Assembly (NCBI RefSeq): GCF_024362695.1 | Contig: NC_065428.1 | Coordinates: 10,234,895 to 10,298,894, forward strand | Source of the DNA: Pectinophora gossypiella | Taxonomy: Eukaryota > Arthropoda > Insecta > Lepidoptera > Gelechiidae | DNA: 64,000 nt | Direction: 5' to 3' | Shown here: one piece after another, positions 38,613-47,660 of the stretch | Layout: each line of letters opens with the position of its first letter | How positions within the stretch are numbered: the stretch's first letter is position 1 | Position numbers and translations under genes: made by a program | Notes under the pieces: generated by a model | What the model was told of the DNA's origin: nothing | Database searches by the model: none | Seen by the model: only the letters and a program-made list of their open reading frames with translations

Positions 38613-38985
38613 GATAAATACATTTAAGTACCTATTTTATTTTAAAGCAAGCATGCAACGACTAATTTACATATTACAATATATTTTTAGCAAATAATTT
38701 GAAATTCTAATTTTAATTACTAACAAATCCATAAACAATAAAATCTCACTAACTCAATTCCTAGTACCCAAGTTTATCTCAAATCTAAATGAACCCATTT
38801 TGCAAACAAACAAACGGACAGGCAGAACAATAGTCTACGTGACGTAGCAGAAGCTGTTTCGTAACGATCACGTAGCACATTGCTACGTAGTTACGTAACG
38901 GCAAAACTAGGTGTAAATTGAGATATCAGGTTATCAGGTGCCTTAGATATGAAGATGAAACACCAAATACCTTGTAAATTTATAA
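38613..38985. other. Unassigned, CTACGTA-rich patch
   Basis: 38836..38905 contains GTCTACGTGACGTAGC, GATCACGTAGCAC and GCTACGTAGTTACGTAAC, a dense set of partly self-complementary ACGT motifs similar to 2245..2290. Confidence 0.4.
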
Positions 38986-39070
38986 CATGTTCATAAGCTC
39001 ACGACTCTATCCCAATTGGGGTGTCCAGAGGTACATCCATCGCAAGTTGAACTAAATACCCACGGTTTAC
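38986..39070 (-). mobile_element. SINE-L, 3' part
   Basis: TTCATAAGCTCACGACTCTA, TCCCAATTGGGGTGTCCAG, CATCCATCGCAAGTTGAACT. Confidence 0.72.
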
Positions 39071-39339
39071 TGAGCTTTACGTTGTAAATCCAAGAGAATT
39101 AATATTATTTACCGAAGGAAAAAATTCAGACAGATCGAAAGGTGACATCATACGTTTTCTTTTTCCTATTTTTACGAATTTTAATAAAGAAAAATGTAAT
39201 AATATGTTCCACATTTCATCACGTTTTTCTATGACGTCTCAGGATGCTTTTTAATACAATATTTTATAGTAATTTCGGGTTTTGACTAGTTGAAAACTAC
39301 CCTATTATATAGTTTTTAATAAATTCTCCCTTCCTTTCT
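39071..39339. other. No gene recognised
   Basis: AT-rich spacer. Confidence 0.4.
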
Positions 39340-39543
39340 TTGTGTCACGCGAGCGGCATGATGCCCGGAGTAGTCTATTTCAAAGCAATAGACTACTCTG
39401 GGCGCCATCCCACTCGCGTCACACAGAGTACTGCGGGGCGGAAGGCAAGAGGCAAACCACTGCCCTATTTTTCCTTAAAAAGAAGCATGGAGAATGCTAC
39501 TCTGACAACGGCGTGGCTCTTAAATTAGTAATGTGAATAAAAC
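39340..39543 (+). mobile_element. D retroposon with inverted 5' piece (hairpin)
   Basis: 39340..39385 is D in minus orientation (GTGTCACGCGAGCGGCATGA, GAGTAGTCTATTTC). 39388..39543 is D in plus orientation (ATAGACTACTCTGGGCGCC through GGCGTGGCTCTTAAATTAG). The two halves form a ~40-bp stem. Confidence 0.8.
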
Positions 39544-39984
39544 ACCCTTATATACTACTAACACGAGACTTGCATTAAGTCACCATCTATTCAATTGACC
39601 AGCTGTTATTATCAAATATTTTATTCAATAACAAAATGTCAATCAGATATATCAAATCCCGACAAACGAAAAATCAAAGAGCATGAAATGGGAAATAATG
39701 TAACATTCCCTTTGTACTTCACAAAACATGGGAAATACCGGATTTATTTTTAAAATTTTAACACTCGTATTGTGGGAACTAGAAATAGATTGAGTCCGGG
39801 AAACGGTTAATATACGGGGGTGTCGGTGCGTGTTTCCATTGTTCTGACGACAATTTATTCCTGGAATATTGTCTTTAAAACCTTTATATTGAAGTGAAAA
39901 GGAACATTTTGGTAACTCACAATATCTTTAAACTGAGTACACACGCTTCACTGAGCTACCTGTTCCGAGACCTAATAGATAGAT
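39544..39984. other. No gene recognised
   Basis: AT-rich. No repeat match. Confidence 0.45.
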
Positions 39985-40440
39985 AACATAACATAGCATC
40001 GCGCCTGTATCCTGTAAGGAGTAGACAGAGGTGTATAGTACACCCTAGGACCCTGATACCGACCCCGCCGGTGGCGTGGTTGACGATTTCCCTCAATCAG
40101 CGCTTATCGCTATCGACCCACTAGAGTCGATTAATTCTTTCATATATTTTTCCTCTCAGACAACGCCCTGAGCCGAGGTTCGCGCCCAACTGGGTACCCT
40201 CAGGCCTGTTGTCTTAAACGTTATACCGGGTGAGAGCCTTCAGCGCTCCCCATTTGTCCGGCTAAGTAGTTAATGCCATCTGCGGCAAATCTACAATAAG
40301 TCACGTCAAAAAGAGAAAAAAAAAATAGTATACCCACACCTCGCCAGCTGTGTTTAAGTCCCATGTAATAGTGGGCGAGTTATTTGAAAACCACGTGATA
40401 TCAATTATCCATGCTCCAAGCTCGAATATTTGGGAGTGTA
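39985..40440 (-). mobile_element. T retroposon split by a G insertion
   Basis: Left part AACATAGCATCGCGCCTGTA and AGACAGAGGTGTATAGTAC. Right part from 40326: TAGTATACCCACACCTCGCC, GTGTTTAAGTCCCATGTAAT, GAAAACCACGTGATATCAAT. Confidence 0.78.
40046..40325 (+). mobile_element. G retroposon inserted in T
   Basis: Near full length: CCCTGATACCGACCCCGCCG to CAATAAGTCACGTC and an A-rich end. Direct repeats TAGTAYACCC at 40036..40045 and 40326..40335 (one mismatch). Confidence 0.88.
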
Positions 40441-40612
40441 ATTTTTTGTCGTCTTCTGTATTTCCGAATGCATATAACCCGGGTGCTTTCAAGACCGGAG
40501 TGAACAGGCACATTCTGGGCGAGCTCGCTACATCTTTGGCCTTGTCAATGCCTTCAGGCAAGTCTGGGGCCAAGAGCAAACCCGTCAAAGGTAAAAAAAT
40601 AAAGTCATAAAA
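40440..40612 (+). pseudogene. LINE protein C-terminus, family W
   Basis: The only plus-strand W copy. It reads openly SSSVFPNAYNPGAFKTGVNR, then HILGELATSLALSMPSGKSG and AKSKPVKGKKIKS before a stop. C-terminal tail of a CR1/Jockey-type LINE. Fused at its start to SINE/T sequence, so the upstream RT is absent. Confidence 0.75.
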
Positions 40613-40869
40613 TACAATTCAGTGGTTTAGAGCCCAAGTCAGTATTCCCGTGACACTATGTTGTAAGTCCCGTATTCTCAGATTCAAGAATCTCGTATCG
40701 TCAAATATAAAGGTATAATGTACTTGTGCAATGGATTCCATTATCACTCGTCAATAAATCGGATCGCAGCTATTACCTACTCTGATGGTACAAAGCGACT
40801 GATGTCTATTGCAATTAATGTGTAATTGTTTTTAAGGGTGAAATTAGATTAACTATACTTATAAGCTGG

Positions 40870-41155
40870 AGGAGCTCGGTGGCGCAGTGGTAAACACGCT
40901 CGGTTTGCGATTGTTGAAGTTAAGCAACTTACGCAAAGGCCGGTCATAGGATGGGTGACCACAAAAAAAAAAAAGTTTTCATCTCGAGCTCTTCCGTGCT
41001 TCGGAAGGCACGTTAAGTCGTTGGTCCCGGCTGCATTAGCAGTCGTTAATAACCATCAATCCGCACTGTGCCCCGTGATGGTTTAAGGCTCGATCTCCCT
41101 ATCCATCCATAGGGAAGGCCCGTGCCCCAGCAGTAGGGACGTTAATGGGTTAATG

Positions 41156-41156
<1 letters not shown>
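40870..41156 (+). mobile_element. SINE-C, full length
   Basis: GGAGGAGCTCGGTGGCGCAG, 5S-like GTTGAAGTTAAGCAACTT and GGATGGGTGACCAC, A-run, core, GGGAAGGCCCGTGCCCCAGC, tail GATATG leading into a GT repeat. Confidence 0.9.

Positions 41157-41227
<71 letters not shown>
41157..41227. repeat. GT microsatellite grown from a SINE-C tail
   Basis: About 35 uninterrupted GT/TG units starting exactly where the SINE-C tail (TTAATGATA) ends. Confidence 0.97.
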
Positions 41228-41230
<3 letters not shown>

Positions 41231-41385
41231 ACGGTAACTCTTCGCCCCGCACCAATTTGTATCGGCAACGACCTCACCTTGCTTTAGTTTTAAATGGCCT
41301 TTAGCCGCTAAGGAGTAAGTGCGCGCCGATTGTCTGTCTCACTCACACTTACGCGGTTAAGGCGGCACATTGTAAGAATTAGATT
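41228..41385 (+). repeat. Repeat S
   Basis: GAACGGTAACTCTTCGCCCC, GCTAAGGAGTAAGTGCGCGC, CTTACGCGGTTAAGGCGGCA. Abuts G at 41386. Confidence 0.65.
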
Positions 41386-41618
41386 CCCTCAATCAGCAGC
41401 TATCGCTATCGACTCACTAGGGTCGATTATTTCTTTCAGATATTTTTCCTTTCAGACCCCCCTGTGCCGAGGTTCGCGCCCAACTGGCACTCTCAGGCCT
41501 GTTGTCTTAAACGTTGTACCGGGTGAGAGCCTTCAGCGCTCTCCATTTGCCCGGCCAAGTAGTTAATGCCATCTGCGGTGAATCTACAATAAGTCACGTA
41601 GAAAAGAGAAAAAATAAG
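41386..41618 (+). mobile_element. G retroposon, 5'-truncated
   Basis: CCCTCAATCAGCAGCTATCG, GGTTCGCGCCCAACTGGCAC, TTTGCCCGGCCAAGTAGTTA, CAATAAGTCACGTAG and an A-rich end. Confidence 0.85.
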
Positions 41619-42017
41619 AATGAGATTTCTGAGTGTCCGAACAGTATTTTTAGACAAGTATTTAATTATGTTTGTGATATTTTTAAACATCCGCTTACTC
41701 TAATTTAGTACTTAATAAAAAATGTGTTCACGCGAGATTTTTTTTTTATTATTCTCCAACAAAGCTTTACTCGGGTACAGCGACCGAACATGGGTCCTCT
41801 TTTATTATATTTAATTTGGTCTCTAAAAACGTGTTTTTGTAAACTCTTTTTGTATGTACGTCGAGAAACGTTTTTCTGGAAATTACCTATGTAAAATTTT
41901 GACAGTTCAAACCTAAAAATCTTTAGGGAATTAATATAACAGCATGATTTTGCAGTTTAACGCTGCGCAAAGGGTTATAGTGTAACAATATAAACAAAAC
42001 AATTTTTTTTTATTATG
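41619..42017. other. No gene recognised
   Basis: AT-rich. No repeat match. Confidence 0.4.
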
Positions 42018-42130
42018 TATGAATTGAAAGAAAGAAAGAAAGAAAGAAACATTTATTACTTCCGGATACCACAGACACAGACAGACAGGTACATTACATT
42101 TAACACAGGACAGAAACCACACGGAAATCA
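42018..42130 (-). mobile_element. LINE 3' end, family Y-like, with GAAA microsatellite
   Basis: (GAAA)6 at 42027..42050, then CATTTATTACTTCCGGATAC and CACAGACACAGACAGACAGG. On the minus strand this reads as an untranslated end GTAATAAATGTTTCTTTC. Confidence 0.55.
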
Positions 42131-42335
42131 ATAAGTACATAGACAAAAAAAAATATACCAAATAAAAAGAAAAACAAACCAAAATCATAAAAACAATAAT
42201 AATAAAACATGATTAATAATATAATTGGATACGCTTTCCCTTATTTTTTTTTTATTTTTTTGAATATGAATGTTGGTACTGACGAAGCCTGTGGTGGATT
42301 CACATTCTGTTTTTTTCTAAATAAATAATAAATAA

Positions 42336-42402
42336 GCTTTTTTTTTTGACGTGACTTATTGTAGATTTGCCGCAGATGGCATTAACTACTTGACCGGACA
42401 GT
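42336..42402 (-). mobile_element. G retroposon, 3' end
   Basis: T-run, GACGTGACTTATTGTAGATT, GCCGCAGATGGCATTAACTA, then a break inside GGACAGTCAGG. Confidence 0.75.
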
Positions 42403-42640
42403 CAGGTCACAAATTCAGGGTAACACGTTTCCTCTTTCCTAATGTACCAATTTTAGGTTCCCATGTTGAAAGCTCGCGAAAAGTCCCATACAAAATTTCA
42501 TCCCCTAATGGAAGGGTTTAAGGGCAGATTTTCAAAAAAAAAATGATGCATGATTTTCCTTTAGTCATAAATAGTCCCTTTACCAGTTATTAACTTTCTA
42601 CCTTAAAAATCTTTGATGATATTATAAATACAAATTACAT
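42403..42640. other. No gene recognised
   Basis: AT-rich spacer. Confidence 0.35.
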
Positions 42641-42822
42641 AATATAACATAAACAGCCTATATGCGTCCCACTGGCACAGGCCTCCCCTCAATCAACCGG
42701 AGGGGGTATGGAGCATACTCCACCACGCTGTTGCACTGCGGGTTGGTGGAGGCGTTTTTAAGGCTTATAGCTGGGACCAACGGCTTAACGTGCCCTTAGA
42801 ATCACGGAATCATCTTTTTTTT
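42641..42822 (-). mobile_element. SINE-A, head missing
   Basis: ATAACATAAACAGCCTATAT, ACCGGAGGGGGTATGGAGCA, GTTGGTGGAGGCGTTTTTA, core. Ends in a T-run at 42813. Confidence 0.82.
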
Positions 42823-42825
42823 TTT

Positions 42826-43238
42826 TTTAATTAAGATGGGTTTGCTCTTGACTTCGTTCTTCCACAAGAAGAAGAGATCTACGTTGGAACGAGCTTACCC
42901 AGAAAATGCCTATTCACCCGTAATTTAAAGGACCCCAAGTTATAAGATACAGGAAACACCGACGCCGGCAGCCCATTCCATTCCTTGGCAGTGCGCATTA
43001 TGAAGGATGAAGCGAAGCGTTTGGTGCGGATTAGTGGTATGTCAACCAAGTAATAATGCTCCATACCCCCTCCGGTTGATTGAGAGGAGGCCTGTGCCCA
43101 GCAGTGGGACGTATATAGGCTGTTTATGCAACCAAGTAAGGATGGTAACCCGCCGTACGTCTGGATGTCCTCAGATGGAATGGACTTGGTGGAATGAGCT
43201 GATGGAGCTCCTGTGTTCACTCCTCATTACACTCATCT
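42826..43238 (-). pseudogene. LINE protein C-terminus (family W relative) with nested SINE-A
   Basis: Read on the minus strand across the W copy: SSFIMRTAKEWNGLPASVFP, then VSYNLGSFKLRVNRHFLGKL and VPT. Upstream (to 43238) HSTKSIPSEDIQTYGGL reads in the same direction before the SINE. The RTAKEWNxLPxxxFPxxYN motif is typical of the C-terminal end of CR1/Jockey-type reverse transcriptase proteins. A SINE-A fragment (43054..43128) interrupts it without breaking the reading frame grossly. More diverged from the other W copies than they are from each other. Confidence 0.75.
43054..43128 (+). mobile_element. 75-bp SINE-A end with target-site duplication
   Basis: TAATGCTCCATACCCCCTCC to GGACGTATATAGGCTGTTTA. 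Flanked by CAACCAAGTAA at 43043..43053 and 43129..43139. Confidence 0.9.
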
Positions 43239-44225
43239 TACTTTAAACAACATAATAGCCAAAAAAAAAAAAAAACTGTAGGTACAATTTGCGGCGTGGA
43301 CCTGTCAGAAGTAAAATATTAACTTTGCCATTACCAAGAACACATTAAAAAAGAAGGTATGTAATGTAAAGTAATTACATAGCGCCCATAAAACCTTATC
43401 GAGTTAACTTCGTTTTTTCTCTGAATAACTTAAAGCTTTATTTCTTATAGCAATAGTAATAAATCACGTTAACACCCACACGTAATAGGCGATTCCGAAC
43501 TCATTATACATTCTATTACTTTTACACCAAATGTGAACCGTACCAACTTTTATTTACCGTCGATTCCCACTTCAGCCCATGCAAAATACACAAAACTTCC
43601 ACTTCATCACCTGCAAATTTAACTTGGTAGTTCCATAAATCGCACCACCTCAGTCTGCGGTCAAATCACAATTGCGCCTGAACGAAATGTACGTGTATCA
43701 CATTTCATCGAGCGCAAATAGAAGTTGGTTTTTGAGTTATTTTGCAAAGTTAATTTGCAGTCAAATCTGTTTGCGTTCGGAGGGAATAGTATGGAGTTTA
43801 CAGTTTGTGGGCGGTAAATATAAGTTGGTAGTTTAGTGCGGTAGAATTGTTGAGTCTAGACGAGCTAGAGTGCATGTGTTGCATTTAATATGATTATGGA
43901 TTCAATTATAGTGTGAATTGCTGGTGATACATATTTTAAACCTTAATTCCGCTGAATTCAGGTGTGGAAGTATTTTATTGAACGTAATTTGTAGGTTTAA
44001 AGCGGGTGTAATGCTACCTTAACGTATAGTGAATACTGGTTAATTTCGCTTGTAGATTACGAACGATAAAGTTGGAATAATTTTGACGTGGTTATTTTAT
44101 AGATGGATGACCGTTCAGCAGGACATGGCGAATTTTTGATACAATGTGAAGTCACTTTAGGGTTCTGAATTGAATCACGTTGTCTTAATTTACCAAATAC
44201 TGAATGATTTGTCACTTCTCATTAT
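43239..44225. other. About 1 kb without recognisable repeat or gene
   Basis: The longest repeat-free stretch near the Ig exon (1.4 kb downstream of it on the minus strand). 43560..43830 is less AT-rich. No frame with splice signals was found. Candidate for intronic regulatory sequence by exclusion only. Confidence 0.4.
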
Positions 44226-44540
44226 CATTAAGAGATTAAGAGCCACGATTTTGTTGGTGTAACTTCCTCCATGTTACTTTTTTAGGGAAAATAGGGCAGT
44301 GGTTTCCCTCTTGCCTTCCACCCCGCAGTACTCTTACGCAAGTGGGATGGCGCCCAGAGTAGTGTTTTTTCAAAGCCGTACTCCTGTCCTCCACCTCTGA
44401 ATTGTACTGACAATTACTGCTGCCCTCTGTCTGGTTCCAGGTTACAGTCCCTGTGACTTGCCCCTTCCGTCCTGCATTGCCGTTCCGATGGCTCCCATCT
44501 TAGCCTCTGCAACCGTTGAGGTCTTCACCCGTATCCGTAT
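44226..44540 (-). mobile_element. D retroposon, near full length
   Basis: GATTAAGAGCCACGATTTTG at left through GGGCAGTGGTTTCCCTCTTG, GGGATGGCGCCCAGAGTAG, GTTACAGTCCCTGTGACTTG, GGCTCCCATCTTAGCCTCTG and CAACCGTTGAGG. Confidence 0.85.
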
Positions 44541-44569
44541 GATACATCCTATATATATAATGTGTCAAT

Positions 44570-44762
44570 AAATAATAACTGGGACTAACGACTCATCTTA
44601 CTTTAGAATCACGGATCATCTTACTTTACAACAATCAGATGATCAGTCCTGTTTAAACTAGGGATCATAAAGTGATTATGGTGATTATGTCCTCAAAGGA
44701 ATTCGTTCCTGGGACCTCCGGATCGTGAGCCCATCGCTCAACTACTGGACAACAGAGGGTTT
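44570..44762 (-). mobile_element. SINE-B, diverged, with internal changes
   Basis: Head at right GTTGTCCAGTAGTTGAGCG (sense), ATGATCCGTGATTC core start, duplicated CATCTTACTTTA. 3'-truncated. Confidence 0.7.
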
Positions 44763-45175
44763 TCCCTATAAGTCGACGATAACTTTATCTTCAACAGATA
44801 GATGTACTACATAATTCATGCTCTCCTCTCTTATTGTTCTGACGTAGAACATTTTATTCTCTTTGTATCATGACAATCCAGTGAAGCCTTTGTTCGTAAA
44901 ACCTCCCTTTGTTGATTTAATTATGTAGCATTGTACTTAATACACGCTGTAGATTGAATGGATACATCCTTTTATAACTCGGATTAATAATTTCACGTGT
45001 AATTTTGGTTTTGTTTGAGTGAATTATTTTATTATGGAGCGTACATTGTGATTATAATTTGCGTGTTTGTGATAATCTACATTGATTCATGTGTTTTGTT
45101 TATTTAAATTATACGAGATTTTTTTACTATTGAGTTATTATAACGGATGAGGTGTTGGTATTTCATTTTGCAATG
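44763..45175. other. No gene recognised
   Basis: AT-rich. No repeat match. Confidence 0.4.
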
Positions 45176-45318
45176 TTTCTGAGTATTCCTGACGAAGTAG
45201 GCGGATATACACACCCACGCCTCGTCAGCCATGTTTAAGTCCCATGTAATACGGAGCGAGCCTGTTGCCATTAACCGGGCACAAATCCTGAAAACCACGT
45301 TATATCAATTATCTACGA
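45176..45318 (-). mobile_element. T retroposon body
   Basis: ACACACCCACGCCTCGTCAG, ATGTTTAAGTCCCATGTAAT, GTTGCCATTAACCGGGCACA, GAAAACCACGTTATATCAAT. The tail CTCTGCCTACCCC is lost. Confidence 0.72.
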
Positions 45319-45329
45319 AGCAAACATGA

Positions 45330-45425
45330 ATTCAAATTCATAATTCACATTCAGTACAATAGGCGGCCTTATTGCTAAGTAGCAATCTTTTCCAGGCAAC
45401 CTTTAAGTATAGGAGATATTGAATA
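45330..45425 (-). mobile_element. LINE 3' end, family X
   Basis: TTCAGTACAATAGGCGGCCT, TATTGCTAAGTAGCAATC (stem), TTCCAGGCAACCTTTAAG. Confidence 0.65.
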
Positions 45426-45595
45426 TTATGTAATATAGCGGGAAAGTGCAGCATGGGAATACTTGTACGTATAAAAATAAATACACTTGTGTATAATAAA
45501 TGTATTTGTATGTCGTTGTTATCTCGGGCCTATGGAAGTCCCGGACTTTTGGAAAGCATTATTTGCGTTATTATTCGAATGCCAGCCTGTCCTAC

Positions 45596-45767
45596 CTGCT
45601 AGCCATGTCTCCCTCAGGGCGGTCGATGGCCGCGTCACTGGACCCGGAGTATACGTAGACTCTGGCATCCGCCTTATACCATTTGATGCTGTGCATCTCG
45701 CCGCAGGACGCGCCATCGATGCGACAGCGCAGGCGCGCAGTCGAACCAACTATTGCTGAAGCGTGAT
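45596..45767 (-). CDS. Internal exon of an immunoglobulin-superfamily gene (Sidestep-like?)
   Basis: A 172-bp exon, 56 complete codons plus split codons at both ends, minus strand. Upstream are a perfect branch site TACTAAC, the tract CCTTCTCTCTCTTCGCCCAC and AG at the acceptor; the donor is CAG|GTAGGA. The peptide has STARLRCRIDG (Cys at residue 14, strand B), then CGEMHSIKWYK (Trp at 29, strand C) and RVYVYSG. The Cys and Trp lie 15 residues apart, as in V-type Ig domains; the second disulfide Cys would be in the next exon. Third positions are GC-rich, unlike the surrounding DNA. Likely part of an extracellular Ig domain of a cell-surface adhesion protein. Sidestep-family receptors came to mind from memory and this is unproven. 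No other exon of the gene was found, so introns on both sides must be long. Confidence 0.8.
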
Positions 45768-45822
45768 CTGTGGGCGAAGAGAGAGAAGGCGTTAGTATAA
45801 AACTAATTAAATATAGGTACTT

Positions 45823-45910
45823 AACCTTTGGCGGCTCAATAATAACCCTGACACCAGTGTTGATAAGGTTGGTAATTCACCTCACAACTCACACGATAGA
45901 AGAAGAATAA
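45823..45910 (+). mobile_element. SINE-B, 3' end
   Basis: CCTTTGGCGGCTCAATAATA, CACCAGTGTTGATAAGGTTG, CACACGATAGAAGAAGAAT. Sits 55 bp upstream of the Ig exon's acceptor, within the intron. Confidence 0.82.
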
Positions 45911-47126
45911 CTTCAATAATGATGAGGGTCACTAACCCCCATCATATTTATTAGAAGCATAACCTACACAAACTTAATTAAATAAATGTAAAATTTGCAA
46001 ATTGTTATTTATATCTATCTTACTGGGCCTGAGTATCCTTAGGAACCGCCCAAAGTTTGGGCATATTAAACTAACAAAATGTCTATAATTATTGTAATTT
46101 TAATGAAACTAGACATATAGACTAATTTACGAAATTTTATTTTTAAAATATTTATTGTAAATATCAATATAACAATACGTCACAAATACAAACTTAAAAA
46201 CTAGTCATTAATTTAACATTTTTAAAATTGTAAAAAATTAACCACTGCAAGAAAAGCAAAAATATTAAAAAATACCTTCAAAAATACTTTACATACCCAA
46301 TTAACAAACGAGAACAAATAAAAACAAACAAAATGTGATATTTATTAGAATAAATATACCAATTAATAGTAAATAAATTTTTAAGTCAGATTTGCAAAAA
46401 ACGAAGTATTAATTTCTTAATTTAAGTAATTGTTATTTTATTGCTTTTTTAAAATAAATATAATATTTTATATTTAAACCCGTATCACTGTATGAAAGAC
46501 AGACAGAGAGAGAGAGAGAATTAACAAATTAACTTTATAAAACAAAATCCCTAAAGCTCTTATCAAATAAGAATTCAATTCTACTACAGTTCCGACGCAA
46601 CAAAATGGAGTCAACATAACGAAATTCCGAGTGTACTGCAGTTGAATCCTGGATTTTTTATTAAATTTACAGACGCTTGGAACTAAGCTGGCTATTAGTT
46701 CTGTAATCCTTATATAACCAGTTTTCGTGGAAATATGCAGGCAGGTAAACAATATGGCCGCTCTTTGTGTGTAGAGGTAGTTAAAGCCTTGTACGAGAAG
46801 CACAATGTATGCCGAGATAAAGGAAACATTGAATAAAAATATAAGTTTAACTAAAACCCGACTACGGACAAAATCACGCTCTAAAAAGTAAGAAACAAAA
46901 AAAATCTCTAAAATGCTTCCGAATAGAGACGTGAATGACTAAATCCTATGATTTTGCATGTAATCTTTGTTTTATAAATATAATATAAATATACGAATTT
47001 TGTGGTCATTAAATATTTTTTATTTAATTTTTTGAGAATGGAAATTCACTCAAATCTCCTTGTTATCTCTACAACAAGGATCTTTTGGCGAGTGACAAAA
47101 AGCTTTGTCGTACTACCACTACTGTA
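45911..47126. other. About 1.2 kb AT-rich DNA without gene
   Basis: Very AT-rich. Small stem ATGATGAGGGT / ACCCCCATCAT at 45919. (GA)n at 46503..46519. 46855..46910 carries the short block ACCCGACTACGGACAAAATC seen also at 51228. Minus-strand frame 46474..46803 shows no domain. Confidence 0.5.
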
Positions 47127-47272
47127 GCGGGCTTCGCACTGTAAGCACGCGGCTCTTTCTCGCCGCGACAGAGATCAACTGTCTCTTTCTGTGCAGTACT
47201 GTGAGAGAGTGACGGGTGACGTATGTCGAGGCCAGAAAGTGTCGCGTGCTTACGGTGCTAAGCTTGCGGGTA
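47127..47272. repeat. 146-bp imperfect inverted repeat
   Basis: Arms GGGCTTCGCACTGTAAGCAC.. and ..GTGCTTACGGTGCTAAGCTT, GC-rich in an AT-rich setting. The interior has GAGATCAACTGTCTCTTTC and GAGAGAGTGACGGGTGACG. Could be a MITE or a structured transcript. No other copy in the window. Confidence 0.55.
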
Positions 47273-47660
47273 TAGGTGATAATTATACAATAAATAATAC
47301 GTACACATACTTATATTCACAGATATCTGATATATATTCTACTTTATTCATAGTTGTGACTAAATTTCACAAAAATAACAAATATTTCTTTATCTGTGAT
47401 TTTTTTTAACGCTAACTCGTGACTGTAGTAGATATCCATGGCGCTACATTAAATAAAATGTGACGTCACAAATATAGTCTATGGCTCTGCACAGCAACCG
47501 CGCGATATATATCGAGAGTTTCAAACTGTTGCACTAGTGGAATAAAACTATGTTATCACTTGAGAGATTATTTTAAATTGAATGAAATACGGTAGTTACA
47601 ACTGTTATTGTGACATTCACCGGGTAGAGAGAGCCACAGACAAAAAATGTAAAAAGGCGC
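47273..47660. other. No gene recognised
   Basis: AT-rich lead-in to the foldback element. Confidence 0.4.

Noticed and set aside
41083..41277. Protein with a long Thr-His repeat
   Set aside because: Translation of the GT microsatellite on the minus strand.
41228..41618. S and G as one composite element
   Set aside because: S precedes G here but follows it at 15 kb, and occurs without G at 53177, so they are better treated as separate repeats.
43239..44225. Second exon of the Ig gene
   Set aside because: I looked on the minus strand for the second Cys half-domain (YxC motif with splice sites) and found none.
45487..45759. Plus-strand 90-codon open frame over the Ig exon
   Set aside because: It is the antisense shadow of the GC-rich minus-strand exon, which has proper splice signals and Ig residues. 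The plus frame has none.
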